From Mactra quadrangularis (taxonomy: Eukaryota; Mollusca; Bivalvia; Venerida; Mactridae), in NCBI GenBank assembly GCA_025267735.1, contig CM046297.1, forward strand, positions 30,592,011-30,656,010: a stretch of 64,000 bases of DNA, given 5' to 3'. The stretch's first letter is position 1. Each line of letters opens with the position of its first letter. This document shows, in pieces, positions 37,881-47,900 of the stretch. The notes beneath the pieces were generated by a model, which saw only the letters and a program-made list of their open reading frames with translations, made no database searches and had not been told where the DNA came from. Position numbers and translations under genes: made by a program.

Positions 37881-38443
37881 AAGGGTTATTAAATCTATCC
37901 TAGGTCATTTTCAAATAATCATTTTGTTGAAGCATTTTGATTGTAGTCGGAAGATAATTTAAGATAATGTGACAAGTTAAATTGTTAGTAGTGTAGAACA
38001 TAATGATGAAACAAAACCCTAACAGTAGAAGACTATTACATAAACATCAGAGCTTGCTAAAACTTTATTAACTGTTTAATGAAAGTTATGGCACGCCTTT
38101 GCTCCTGCATGCCTCAGTAAGAAGGAAATTTTGAAAGGCAGTAGCTAGGATAATGGAAAACAATGTCAATATTTTGCCATACATGTATATTACAGGTGAT
38201 AATGACACCCTCCATAGGATTTTCCCTTCTATATGACAAATATAGGACAACCATTAAACATAGGACATTTTCAGTGGCAGGACATGTTCTAGTCCTATAT
38301 GTAAGACCTGCAATAACTCGTTTCACATTTGGACATTATTCTATTACGGCAGGGTTTTATCAGTTATAATAGAGGTTGATGTAGCAAAACCTATTTGTCA
38401 AATTACCCAAATATCGTATTGTTTCATAATGCAATAAACATAA

Positions 38444-38911
38444 GGCAGTGGCTAGAGTTATGGTCTAGAGTTACGGAAGTTCCGTTACTGTAGACAACCC
38501 CTCTAGGGTAGGCTAGAGTTACACTTACAGAAGTCGATTACATGCGTATATTTCAACTTTTAAACATCGGAAAACTTGTTTATATTCATTATTAATTACT
38601 CAAATTTTCTCACACTTTGAAGACGACAGCGTCGTATCGCCGTATATTATTAAACATCCGGTAAGTTTATTAGTAATATCCAAAATGGGGCGTGTAATTA
38701 CAAAAGGATAAGTCAAGTTGGTAAATATTTGTTTATTCCAAGTAATAATGAATATAAACAAGTATTTCGATGTTGAAAAGTTGAAACATACCCATGTTAT
38801 TTGACTTCTGTAACTCTAGCCTACCCTTGCAAGGGTTGTCTTCAGTTACGGAACTTCTGTAACTCTAGACCCTGGGTCTAGAGTTACGGTACTGTAACTC
38901 TAGCCACTGCC
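38444..38911. mobile_element. Mutator-like MITE with long inverted arms and 9-bp target duplication
   Basis: Starts GGCAGTGGCTAGAGTTA and ends TAACTCTAGCCACTGCC. The arms remain related for about 80 bp (GGTCTAGAGTTACGG, CCTCTAGGGTAGGCTAGAG against CTCTAGCCTACCCTTGC). TAAACATAA flanks both sides exactly (38435-38443 and 38912-38920). A 9-bp duplication plus long arms points to Mutator-like elements, although other groups also make 8-10 bp duplications. The centre has CpG-rich CGACAGCGTCGTATCGCCG. Confidence 0.8.
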
Positions 38912-38920
38912 TAAACATAA

Positions 38921-39270
38921 TTAAATCAATTTTTACCCTTTAGTCTGATGAAAAACCTACGAACAGTCTGAAAAACTCGATTTAAACTTTTCCAACAGTC
39001 GCTGACTATTTCGCATATTATTACTATTTGTTGATTAAAAGTAAAACTGGGGAATTTGTGGTAAATTGTTGAGATTTTCAGACCCAGATAAGTCAGAAGT
39101 CATAGTCCAAAAAAGTTAAGTTCTATTGAAACAGTCAGTTCCCGTTCAGCACAAGAATGAAGGGCAAAACCTTATCAATTTTGAACTATATATACGTTGT
39201 CTCCTGATATCAAGAGAAACTAAGTCAACCAGAGCAAGAACAAGCGATAATTTAGGACAAAACATTCCAA
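38921..39270. other. No gene seen
   Basis: Intergenic DNA before the promoter-like stretch. Nothing recognisable. Confidence 0.3.
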
Positions 39271-39284
39271 CGTGATAAAAATTC

Positions 39285-39312
39285 ATGGGCGCCGCCATCT
39301 TAAAATGGCTGC
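39285..39312. promoter_or_regulatory. Paired YY1-type sites in head-to-head arrangement
   Basis: GCCGCCATCTTAAAATGGCTGCC reads as two YY1 core words (GCCATCTT and AAATGGC) facing each other. YY1 sites commonly lie just downstream of start sites in TATA-less promoters. Together with the higher CpG from 39250 to 40150 this suggests a promoter, possibly for the minus-strand gene. No transcript evidence is available. Confidence 0.35.
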
Positions 39313-39699
39313 CAATCACTTTCCGTTCCTGGTGTTATTTCAGTTCAAATGAGTTTCTACACACAAAAAATCTATTTATTTTGCATAATTAATTTAATCA
39401 AACCTACACCCATGTAATAAACATCATCACAAAGTGAGAGGACAAAAATACATCGAACATTCCAGTTAACTTGGTTTGGTCCCTCGATTGGAGGTCACGA
39501 GGAAACGTGTTTGTGTTCCCAGGAAGATTTGAAAACAAACATGACAACCCAAATTAACACTAAAAATATCCACTATTAAATAGTTATCAACTTATGCACC
39601 AACAAATATAACAGAAACAAAATAAACCGTCACTGGCACGAACTTGCAAAACGATTGATGCAATACTCAATATGGAGTCGAGTCGAAACGACTTGACTA

Positions 39700-39960
39700 A
39701 ATCTGTCAGTGTCACGGTGTTTTTACCTACCTTTGGTTATTATTCCAGTAAAAGGATAGCAAATTCCGCAGATCAAATACTCATCTACAAAACTAAATCC
39801 AGAACAATTAGCCTGCAGTCCGAAAAGGCTTGGGAAAAGGGGAAAATTCAAGCCACAAATCGTGACACTGTTACTATTTTTGCCCTGATACTCCAGTCAC
39901 ATGGTCCGCCTATTTCCAACATGGCAACCAACATGTATATTCATACGGAGGTCAAATTAT
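39700..39960 (-). promoter_or_regulatory. Candidate promoter / first non-coding exon of the minus-strand gene
   Basis: The minus strand has a plausible donor at about 39733 (CCAAAG then GTAGGT) and, upstream of it, CAGTCACATGGTCCGCC and a CCAACATGGCAACC word (both given on the plus strand). The stretch is less AT-rich than its flanks. This fits a 5'-untranslated exon leading to the exon at 30942, but nothing in the sequence proves the link. The 105-codon plus-strand open frame at 39672-39989 has no recognisable similarity. Confidence 0.25.
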
Positions 39961-40189
39961 TACTACTCAGTCAAGCTGATAGTTTATAAAATTCTAGTGG
40001 ACTTTCATTTTCTTTATTTGTTGGAATATTGTAGGAAATATATAAATATTATGGCCATATTTTATGGACAATGTATTTTCCTTCGGTTAAAGTTGATTGG
40101 CGCGTGTGCACAACGCATTGCGCAGAAGGTTAATGAAGGGAAAATGTACTTCAGTTGTAGTACAAAATATTTCTTTTGTCCACAATTAT

Positions 40190-40672
40190 AATGTCTTAAT
40201 TTTATAACTTGCAGAACTTGTTGATTTTTATCATTTTGATATTTCCATTATAAGAATGGTCCCTAAGCATATTGAGAACCCTTCGATATTCTAACACTTG
40301 TATTACATTTCCCCACCGAGTGCCTCTAATTTATTTCCGCAACTATTCATGCATGACCAAAGACGGATAGCACATGTTATGGCTACGAGTTGATTGCGAC
40401 ATAAGACAATTATAGTGAAATTAAACATTTTCTGATAGTTTTCGAAGAAATGCGAAAATTCACTCATTAAATTGCAGAACAATATTCCCTTTTGTTATTT
40501 TAACACGTTCATAGATTTTAGAGACAGATACCTTTTAAGGACTGCAGAGAAATGTATCGTTACTGTACTGTCGGACTAAGGGAATTTACTCGTACAATTC
40601 TATAATCTAATCCCAAGAAATTATTTCCCTTTTATTAGCGCTTTACGGCGTTCTTTCTTAGTAATGTATTTC
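40190..40672. other. No gene seen
   Basis: Intergenic DNA without a supportable feature. Confidence 0.3.
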
Positions 40673-40915
40673 TACTGGATTTAACGCCGTGTCAACGCAA
40701 TTTTATGATTATTTTACGGCGTCCAACACACCTTACCTAGCTTCCCTGGACCATTGTCTATTACCATGACTCACCTACCCTTCCACAAGGCCAGAAACTT
40801 CTCAATATACCTTTTTAATGAAGAAAAAATGACATTATTGTATAACCTTTCCGGGTGGGATTCGAACCCGTACCCCCTTCGGGATACTAGATTCAAAATC
40901 CAGGTGCGCTATCAA
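40673..40915 (-). mobile_element. tRNA-derived SINE, family B, copy 3
   Basis: The minus-strand body and B box (GGGTTCGAATCCCACCC) are well kept. The A-box end is worn (ATAGCGCACCTGGATTTTG) and lacks the outermost bases present at 21806. The left part has TGGATTTAACGCCGTGTCAAC as in the other copies. Confidence 0.8.
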
Positions 40916-41309
40916 AATTAAGCATATTTTTGGGGTTCTTTCCGACGCCTAACTCTTTGTTTATGTAATTTCAAGTTACAGTATAGGCTGACATACATGT
41001 AGTTACTGAAAAGTTGACCAGTATTTTTTCGCTTTATGTACGACGAAACAATTCATTATTTTAACCATCGTATATATTAATATAACTGAGTAAATAGACT
41101 GGCTGTAAGGAACAAAGAATCTAAGATCAAATTCATAAACAATTAACGTGAACAAAAATAAAACATAAATAAAATGCATACAGATTGCATTGTATATTAT
41201 ACATTGCCCTCTAACAAAGTAAATCATTCAGAGAGGGTGGTAACCTGGTTCCCTGGACTAATATAGAACATGGGACGCGTTAAAGAGGGTGGTAGAGTTT
41301 GTGTGCGTT

Positions 41310-41480
41310 AGAAATGCCAGAGGTAAAAATGCCATATACTAAAATGTCTCAGGCAATATAATGCCATAGGTAAAAATGTCATATGTATACAACCTCTGGC
41401 ATTTTCTTCCTATGGCATTTTTACCACTTAGGGTATGGCATTTTTACCTACGTGGCATTTTTTACTCTGGCATTTTTACC
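41310..41480. repeat. Cluster of direct and inverted TGGCATTTTTACC words
   Basis: AATGCCA(T/G)A-type words on the left (AAATGCCAGAGGTAAAAATG, ATGCCATAGGTAAAAATG) face TGGCATTTTTACC words on the right (three or more copies). The stretch could fold into several hairpins. Class unknown; no second locus in this window. Confidence 0.7.
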
Positions 41481-41776
41481 TACATTCGTGGGTTGTGAGT
41501 TGAAATTGCAATGCAGGCTATAATGCATTGCATTATATTCATTTTTTGTTCAGACCTTGCAAATACCGCGTGTACAGCTAAGAGCAACTAATTCTTTTCA
41601 AATTGAAAAAAAAATATTACCTTCTACACAACTCGTTAATTTTAGTGAAAAAAAACACTCTACCAATTCATAGAATATCATCACGTGACGATATAATCAT
41701 ATAATACAAGCAATCTTCAATAGTAGCGTCATGATTATAGTCTTCTTAGATAAATCAATAAATTCCACATGTCGCC

Positions 41777-41819
41777 ATGAATAAAATTGAAGGTTAACTT
41801 AACCTTCAATTTTATTCAT
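41777..41819. repeat. Perfect 21-bp palindrome
   Basis: Arm 41777-41797 (ATGAATAAAATTGAAGGTTA, then A) and arm 41799-41819 are exact reverse complements around a single C. A CTTCTTCTTC run follows directly. It lies about 170 bp beyond the 3' end of the reverse-transcriptase relic. Confidence 0.95.
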
Positions 41820-41989
41820 CTTCTTCTTCCACATAAGGTCAGGAGTCTTCATAGACTGTAATTTTGACTTAACTGGGGGGATGAGACAGTCATCCTGATA
41901 CCAATTTTAAAATATATAAAATACCCCAAATGGAGCTTGTATTTATGTACAGGGTTAAAACTATTTACAGGGCTACGACTGACTAGGCT

Positions 41990-42665
41990 GTTCTTTAGGG
42001 TGAGGCTCTAAGCTGAGCTAGAGCAGTCTTAAACCCTTCTAGGCAGGTGGCATCTTTGACTGTGACTGTTAGCTGCTTCCACTCACGTATGGTGCGTGGG
42101 TAGAAGGAACTGTTATGGACAGTAGATGCTGCTGCGGCCTGCTGTAACCTTGACCTTCCTCTGGTTCTGATGTCGCCGCGTTGGAGGATGGGTCCGGGAT
42201 CTATGTCTACCAGTTTGTTCTGGATCTTGTAAAGGAGGATCAGACGATGGTCTCTTCTCATCTCCTGTAGTGGTTGCCATGCAAGATCCTTGAGCGTACT
42301 TGACACACAGCCTGTTCCAGTAGTTGTTGCAGACGAACCTTGCCCCTCTTCTCTAGACTTGTTCAAGACGATTGGAGTCGCTTGCTAGATAAGGGTTGGC
42401 AAGACAAGGGAGCTGTAAGTTCGTTCTCGAACCATCTTGGTGCAGCTGTACAGGTTCCTCCTGAGAAATCCCAGTGTCTTCGAGGCTTTGACAGCAGTAT
42501 TGTCAACATGTTGTTTCCATGAGAGATCTTCACTTAATGTGACTCCCAGGTACTTGGTACTGTCAACAGCTTCGAGTATGTGTCCATGAAGTCTGTATGA
42601 GGGTTGTCTTCGGAACCTCTTGTTTGTACATACATGGATGACCTTGCACTTCTCAGGGTGAATAT
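41990..42665 (-). pseudogene. Non-LTR retrotransposon reverse transcriptase, C-terminal relic
   Basis: On the minus strand, the piece nearer the N-terminus (about 42665 to 42360) encodes the thumb-region signature seen in jockey/CR1-type reverse transcriptases: KYLGVTLSEDLSW, then KASKTLGFLRRNL. The 3' piece (42366 to 41998) encodes the usual C-terminal block: WQPLQEMRRDHRLILLYKI, then FYPRTIREWKQL and a terminal FKTALAQL. The two pieces are in different frames with a break near 42360, and all polymerase motifs farther upstream are missing. It is a dead, 5'-truncated copy. Its base composition is clearly richer in GC than the surrounding DNA, as expected of an insertion. Confidence 0.85.
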
Positions 42666-43009
42666 GTTGAACAAATGATTGCCGTTAAACAATTTCAAAT
42701 TCAGTATTTTATTTTAGCATAAGCATTAATTACTAAAACGTACACATGTGTAATTGTGTTTATTCGTAATTAACATACTAATGGAATTCATTTTTTGAGT
42801 TCCGATAATTTTATATGTATGTTCTATCATAGAAAAAGACACACGAAAATGTATTTAATAGAAATCACTGACTTGTACATTATTGAATAACAATGTAGTA
42901 GCATAATAGCGCACATTGCTTGTAATAAAAACAATTAAAGACAGTAAAGCTGTGCCAGTGTGTAAATGTTTTTTAGGATTGTTCAATCGGTGACAATATG
43001 CATATATAA
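42666..43009. other. No gene seen
   Basis: AT-rich DNA upstream of the retrotransposon relic. The relic is cut abruptly near 42665, consistent with 5' truncation. Confidence 0.35.
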
Positions 43010-43220
43010 CAGTGACGTAGGAAGCATTTTCAGATTGGAGGGGGGCTAATTTGTTCAGATAAAAAGTGTGTGCAATATTGATTTTGAAGAAAAAACACAC
43101 ATGTATCAATCAATTTAGTGTGACAGATTAAATTAAGAATCTCAATCACTATAACTGCTGAAAATATTGGGGGGCTAAGCCCCCCCCCCCTAGCCCCCCC
43201 CCCTGTTCCTACGGGCCTGT
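43010..43220. repeat. G/C-run-ended interspersed repeat
   Basis: Starts near GTGACGTAGGAAGCATTTTCAG and GGAGGGGGGCTAA and ends with TTGGGGGGCTAAGCC, two long C runs and GTTCCTACGGGCC. The ends are roughly inverted (GTAGGAA / TTCCTAC; GGGGGGCTAA / TAGCCCCCC), as in a MITE. Confidence 0.55.
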
Positions 43221-43499
43221 ATAATACACGTCAATGAGAGAGTTTGACAAGGTTTTGGATTAATGAAGAAAATTGTATTAAAGTAATACTTAAATATTGA
43301 AACTATATCAAACCTTGAAAGTTGATAATTCTCAAGCTTATTATGAACAATAACAATATTTGACTCCAAAAGAATTAATTTAAAACAACACTTTTTGATG
43401 TATTTCATTTTAATTAAACATATTTCTTTTATTTTACACATCTTTTAATCAGACTTGACATGTACAGTTCAAGTAAATTAGACGAAATATCATCAGTTA

Positions 43500-43605
43500 T
43501 ATATAAGTCGTATTTTTACATCGGGGAAGGGTAGGTGAGTACTGATTATAGACAAGGGTCCATAAAAGCTTGGTAAGGTGATCTGGCCGCCGTAAAATGA
43601 CCACA
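43500..43605 (+). mobile_element. SINE family B fragment, tail half
   Basis: GGGAAGGGTAGGTGAGTACTG, TATAGACAAGGGTCCA and CGCCGTAAAATGACC match the body of family B in plus orientation. The tRNA-like head is absent, so it is a 5'-truncated copy. Confidence 0.65.
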
Positions 43606-44814
43606 ATGTTTTGGTCGAACTGACCATTTCTATAAGATACATACATGTGACATGTTGCCTTTGAAACTTCTAAACTGCAAACGACTGTAGAAACTGTTTA
43701 ACCATTTGCTGTCCACATACGCCATGGACATTATATAGATATTGGAGGAAAAGCTCATGTTTCTCGGTGATTTGGTACAAACATATCCTGATCCACCCAA
43801 AATATTTCAATAAAAACATTCAAAGTAGCTATTTTAAACTCAATTGTCCAATTATGCTCAAATATCTTACGTTCGTTTTGCAACAAAGTGTGACAATATA
43901 CGTGTTTGTTAGGAAAATTTTTAAATGTTATTGACTACATTTTTTTACTTGTTTGCTTATTGTTTTTGCGTTCATGTTTTCTCAATGACGTTAAATAATG
44001 CTTGATTTCCAACTATGACATTCAATTCATATTCGGATGTTTTAAAACATTATTTTGTTTTATTATTGTTATAAATATTGATTCATAGTCTTTTATAACT
44101 CTTTTATAACTCTTTACAAAGAGTGCCTATTGTACAGCTATTTTGTTTTATAATGTATCTGTTTTATGTAGTCGATGTTCATAGAGTAGACTTACGTAAA
44201 TTGTAAATTATGTATACAACAACACACAACCATAATTTTAATATATAGATATATATTATAACTTAAAGAGGCGCTATATCATTGGCCCATGAATTCCATG
44301 TATGCTGTCTGTAAATGTTTTGTAACTGAGTATATCATCGCATACACTCTTTCCTGTAAATACAAACGTCTTTAGATGTCATTTCCAAGCCCTTATTGTC
44401 CAGGAGTGGCATATCATACTACCTTAGGAAATATTGAAATGTTTGGACGTTGTACATAAATTGTAGATGTAGCCTACATCAATGTAAATTTGTCTAATGT
44501 TTGCGCCGTTTGAAACATTTGAAATTGTTTGATGCGGTAAAATTCTCCAGAAATATTCAAGATTTAAAATATTGATATCAAAATGGATTTAAATGTTTGA
44601 CGGGCCCGTTGATAAAGTTGGCAAATGCATTCAGGGGAAGTAACCTCTCCTCGACTGGTTCAGATTAAGACTTCCGCCTTCGTTATTTTGATTTGTTTCC
44701 TCAAAGGATCATTTAAATAGATCTTTTATACGAATTGTGTTATATGAATTCTTTCTATTCAGATTATTGTAAAGCGAAACATTGTTTCTGATCTTATGAC
44801 AACAAATTTTGTAA
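43606..44814. other. Upstream region of ERp44; no gene seen
   Basis: No exon could be supported on either strand. CpG increases only in the last 150 bp towards the promoter. Confidence 0.4.
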
Positions 44815-44852
44815 TCTCGCGAGAGTCCACGTCGGTTGCCGTCGCCATCTTG
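44815..44852 (+). promoter_or_regulatory. ERp44 core promoter motifs: TCTCGCGAGA and YY1 site
   Basis: TCTCGCGAGA (44815-44824) is an exact copy of the palindromic element that, in animals, marks TATA-less promoters of broadly expressed genes. CGTCGCCATCTTG (44840-44852) is a YY1-type site on the reverse strand (CAAGATGGCG). The first ATG of ERp44 follows at 44920, a normal distance. Between the two, CCACGTCGG (44827-44835) holds an ACGT core close to the XBP1/ATF6 response element, which would suit an ER stress gene; one base differs from the consensus, so this is only suggestive. Confidence 0.75.
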
Positions 44853-44919
44853 AAGTTGTCTGCTCGACTGAGCTGCACGAATCTGACATATTTTTCTCAG
44901 TGTTCGGGATAACTGCTGG

Positions 44920-44994
44920 ATGAGATCAATGATGGAGTCTCGGAATTCATTTTGCATTTTGTTTTCTCGTTCCAGTTGCATTTTAATTGCTATG
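44920..44994 (+). CDS. ERP44: ERp44 exon 1: start and most of the signal peptide
   Basis: 25 codons, phase 0 out. Hydrophobic core FCILF...SCILIAM continues into VLLLVHG of exon 2, giving a standard ER signal peptide. The donor is ATG|GTAACT. Any of the three ATGs at 44920, 44929 and 44932 would keep it. An antisense open frame at 44709-44981 overlaps this exon and is taken as a shadow. Confidence 0.8.
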
Positions 44995-47900
44995 GTAACT
45001 ATTTTAGTAATTTTGTTTGGATTGTTTATACCTTGACATGTGTAAACAAACCAGGATGTCCGACATGACTAAAAGTTGAAACATGCCGGTCATCTTGATC
45101 TGACAGTTCATTACTCATTGCTCTGTAATGAAGGTCAATGCTCCATTAGCAAATGCATGTACTGTCAACTAATACAGTTGTGTTGCTGTCATTATGATTT
45201 TTGATTGTTTTGGTTGAGACACTTGGCTGGGTGTCACTAAGCGGGTCACAATTTTTTTAATTTGATATTAAACATTGAAAACGTAATTAAGATCTAAATT
45301 ATTGAATAAAGACTGCAATAATTAAGATATGATGTATTTAATCAAGTGACACTTGCGTTATAGAATGTCTTTTGTTGTGTAGGCTAGTTCTAAATAATAT
45401 ATGTAACTGTTGGCACCGCCTATTCATCTATTGACAGAAAGTTTTTTAATTGGCAGAGTTATGGTACCGTTACCTAAGTCTAGACCATGAGGTTTAGAGT
45501 AATGGGAGTGCAGTAACTCTGGACAACCCTTGCTAGAGTCTAATAACATCAGTATGTTAAATCAGTGATTTTAGTATGTAAATCAACAGAATCAGAAATA
45601 TCGATGATAAAGCCTATATGGGTAAATAGATACAAGTGTCATTTGCAAGACAAACCTTCTATCATGAGCAGAAACTTGTGCGCTGTCATAATATGTACAG
45701 ATATCTCTATAACATTGATGGCACCCCCATTTACAATATAGCCCTATTCCATAGATGGTACATTGTTGCATTTCTTTCATGACAAATATGCATCTTTTAT
45801 GAGTTTATGACAACATAAATGGTCTGTATAGTACTGCAGTGAATGTATCTAAGTATCGTTGATATTTATTTCTTGATATATTGATATTGTTGATACGCTT
45901 TGAGCCCAATCAATGACAGCTCTATTAAACATTTGGTTAGTTTATTTTAAATATCACGATGGCAAAATTATTTGTTTATTTTAAATAACAATGAATATTG
46001 ACATGATTTCGCATGTTAAAAAGTTGAAACACATACTCATGTTATTGGACTCTCGTAACTTAAGCCTTTTGATGCAAGGGTTGTCTAGAGTAACAGCACT
46101 CCAGTATATCATTCTGTTGTCTGGAATGTTTATTGATTTGTAAGTGAGTGTTGTGTCAAACTTTCCCCATTACACTGCACCGTAAGTGTTGTGAATGTCA
46201 TGGTTCAAACATTTGTTGGAAATGGTTTGGTATTAATAAATGCTAATATTTTGTTTCCGAGTTAAATTGTTTTATTTCTATTGAGATCACTAGGATATTT
46301 TGTGTTCAGTTAAAACATGCTATGATTGCCTAAAATGATCATATATGTTTTCAATAATCTTTATATTTTCTCACCAAGAATTATTATAACGACTGTTCTC
46401 TAAAACACAAATTTTTATTCCCAACATTACAGGGGGATTAACCCCCTTCTTCAAGGGGCTTTCACATGAATTTACTTAACACTGTTTACTTTATAAATCA
46501 TAATTTATAATTTATCTGTTTACAAATAACATTGTTAAGTAAATCCATGTTAAAGCCCCTTGAAGAAGGGGGTTGATCCCCCTGAAACTTTGGGAATAAA
46601 AAGTTGTGTTTAGTGAACATTTTTCATATTGTGTTTCTTAATTTACTTATTATATCAAGTTTAGGTTCTCATGAGAGATATTTATATTTCCTGGTACTTT
46701 CTGTTTAGAATACTGTTTATTGAATGATGTAATTATTTTAGGTACTACTGTTAGTACATGGTTCAAATAGCGAGACTGTACAACTTAATGGAGGAAACTT
46801 TAACAATATTATTTGTAAGTTATTGTTTTAATCGATCTCATAATTGCCTTAGGGTATTTATCCTGTCACATCCTTACATTATTATATGTATTTATATTTA
46901 AAGATTTCATCTATTATGTTGCTTGATTTTTTGTTGACATTAGTATAATGACATTTATTTGACATAATTTATTTTTGTCTATTATTGGATTTTTATAATC
47001 AAAAGATAAAGTTATGTTCTGTATTTGTAAGTAATAGCCATTATGATTTAGACAAATACTTGTCATTCAGACATTATTGAAATAAAACATGATGTTCAGT
47101 CTGACTGGCTTTGTTCGACTAAAACATTGTTAAGTTTATGTAAATTTGTCACCTGGACATGCAGGGCTCGGCCGCGAGGGCGATTCGGGCGATAATGTCG
47201 CCTTGTGTGTTACCATTTCGCCCTATCAAAACATTAAGGAGAAGTCCACTTCGCCGAGTATTTCCGATTTCGGCGATTGAATAATATCGTGTGGACGTCA
47301 ATTATTGATTACGCTCCGCCTAGTTTACACCCACAGCAAATCAGAGCGTCGTTTCTCAACATAGAAAGTCGATTAGCCAATCAGGATCGACAGTACGTAA
47401 GATCTAGCAGGCTCCAGTACAATGTTGCCTTGGGCAGTTTTACGACCGTGACTAGCAAATTATGTTAATGACACGTCGGCAAGGATTAAATAACACGCTT
47501 GACCCACTAATTGTACCCCTAACTTAAACAATACAATGTGCAGTCGGCCATGCGAAAGGGTAAAGGCTTGCGGAAGCGAGTTTTTCACATGTCCCCAAAA
47601 CAAAGCTAGCATACCAGAGACTTCCCTGAGCATACCATTTTCCCCTCATAAAATCACTTGCCGCTTATTTTATCAAAAGAAGAAAAAGTTTAATTTTAAG
47701 TTTAGTCTAAAAACGACACGTATAAAATGTCCCTTTGTTCGAAAATACGTACGCTCGATGGCGAGTAAAAATAACAAAAAGTGTTACTAAAAATAGATTC
47801 GTTACGTCATGGACACTATCCACGCGCTCGCTATTTGTGATAATGGTAACCAGTTCACACATTAATCGATACGCTTATCAGTTAATAAGCAAAGCAGTCA

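Noticed and set aside
38163..38369. Overlapping 68- and 70-codon frames on both strands
   Set aside because: Open on both strands over the same bases, with no recognisable family; not enough to call a gene.
39672..39989. 105-codon plus-strand frame beginning MESSRNDLTKS
   Set aside because: No domain, no matching splice signals and a second overlapping frame; the stretch is better explained as a CpG-richer promoter region.
44709..44981. Minus-strand 90-codon frame (MQLERENKMQNEF...) over the ERp44 promoter and first exon
   Set aside because: It looks protein-like, but it is exactly antisense to the ERp44 signal-peptide exon and the TCTCGCGAGA/YY1 promoter, and has no splice context or similarity that I recognise.
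47277..47790. Two short plus-strand frames (63 and 84 codons)
   Set aside because: Both are inside the 47162-48718 transposon within an ERp44 intron and resemble no transposase domain.
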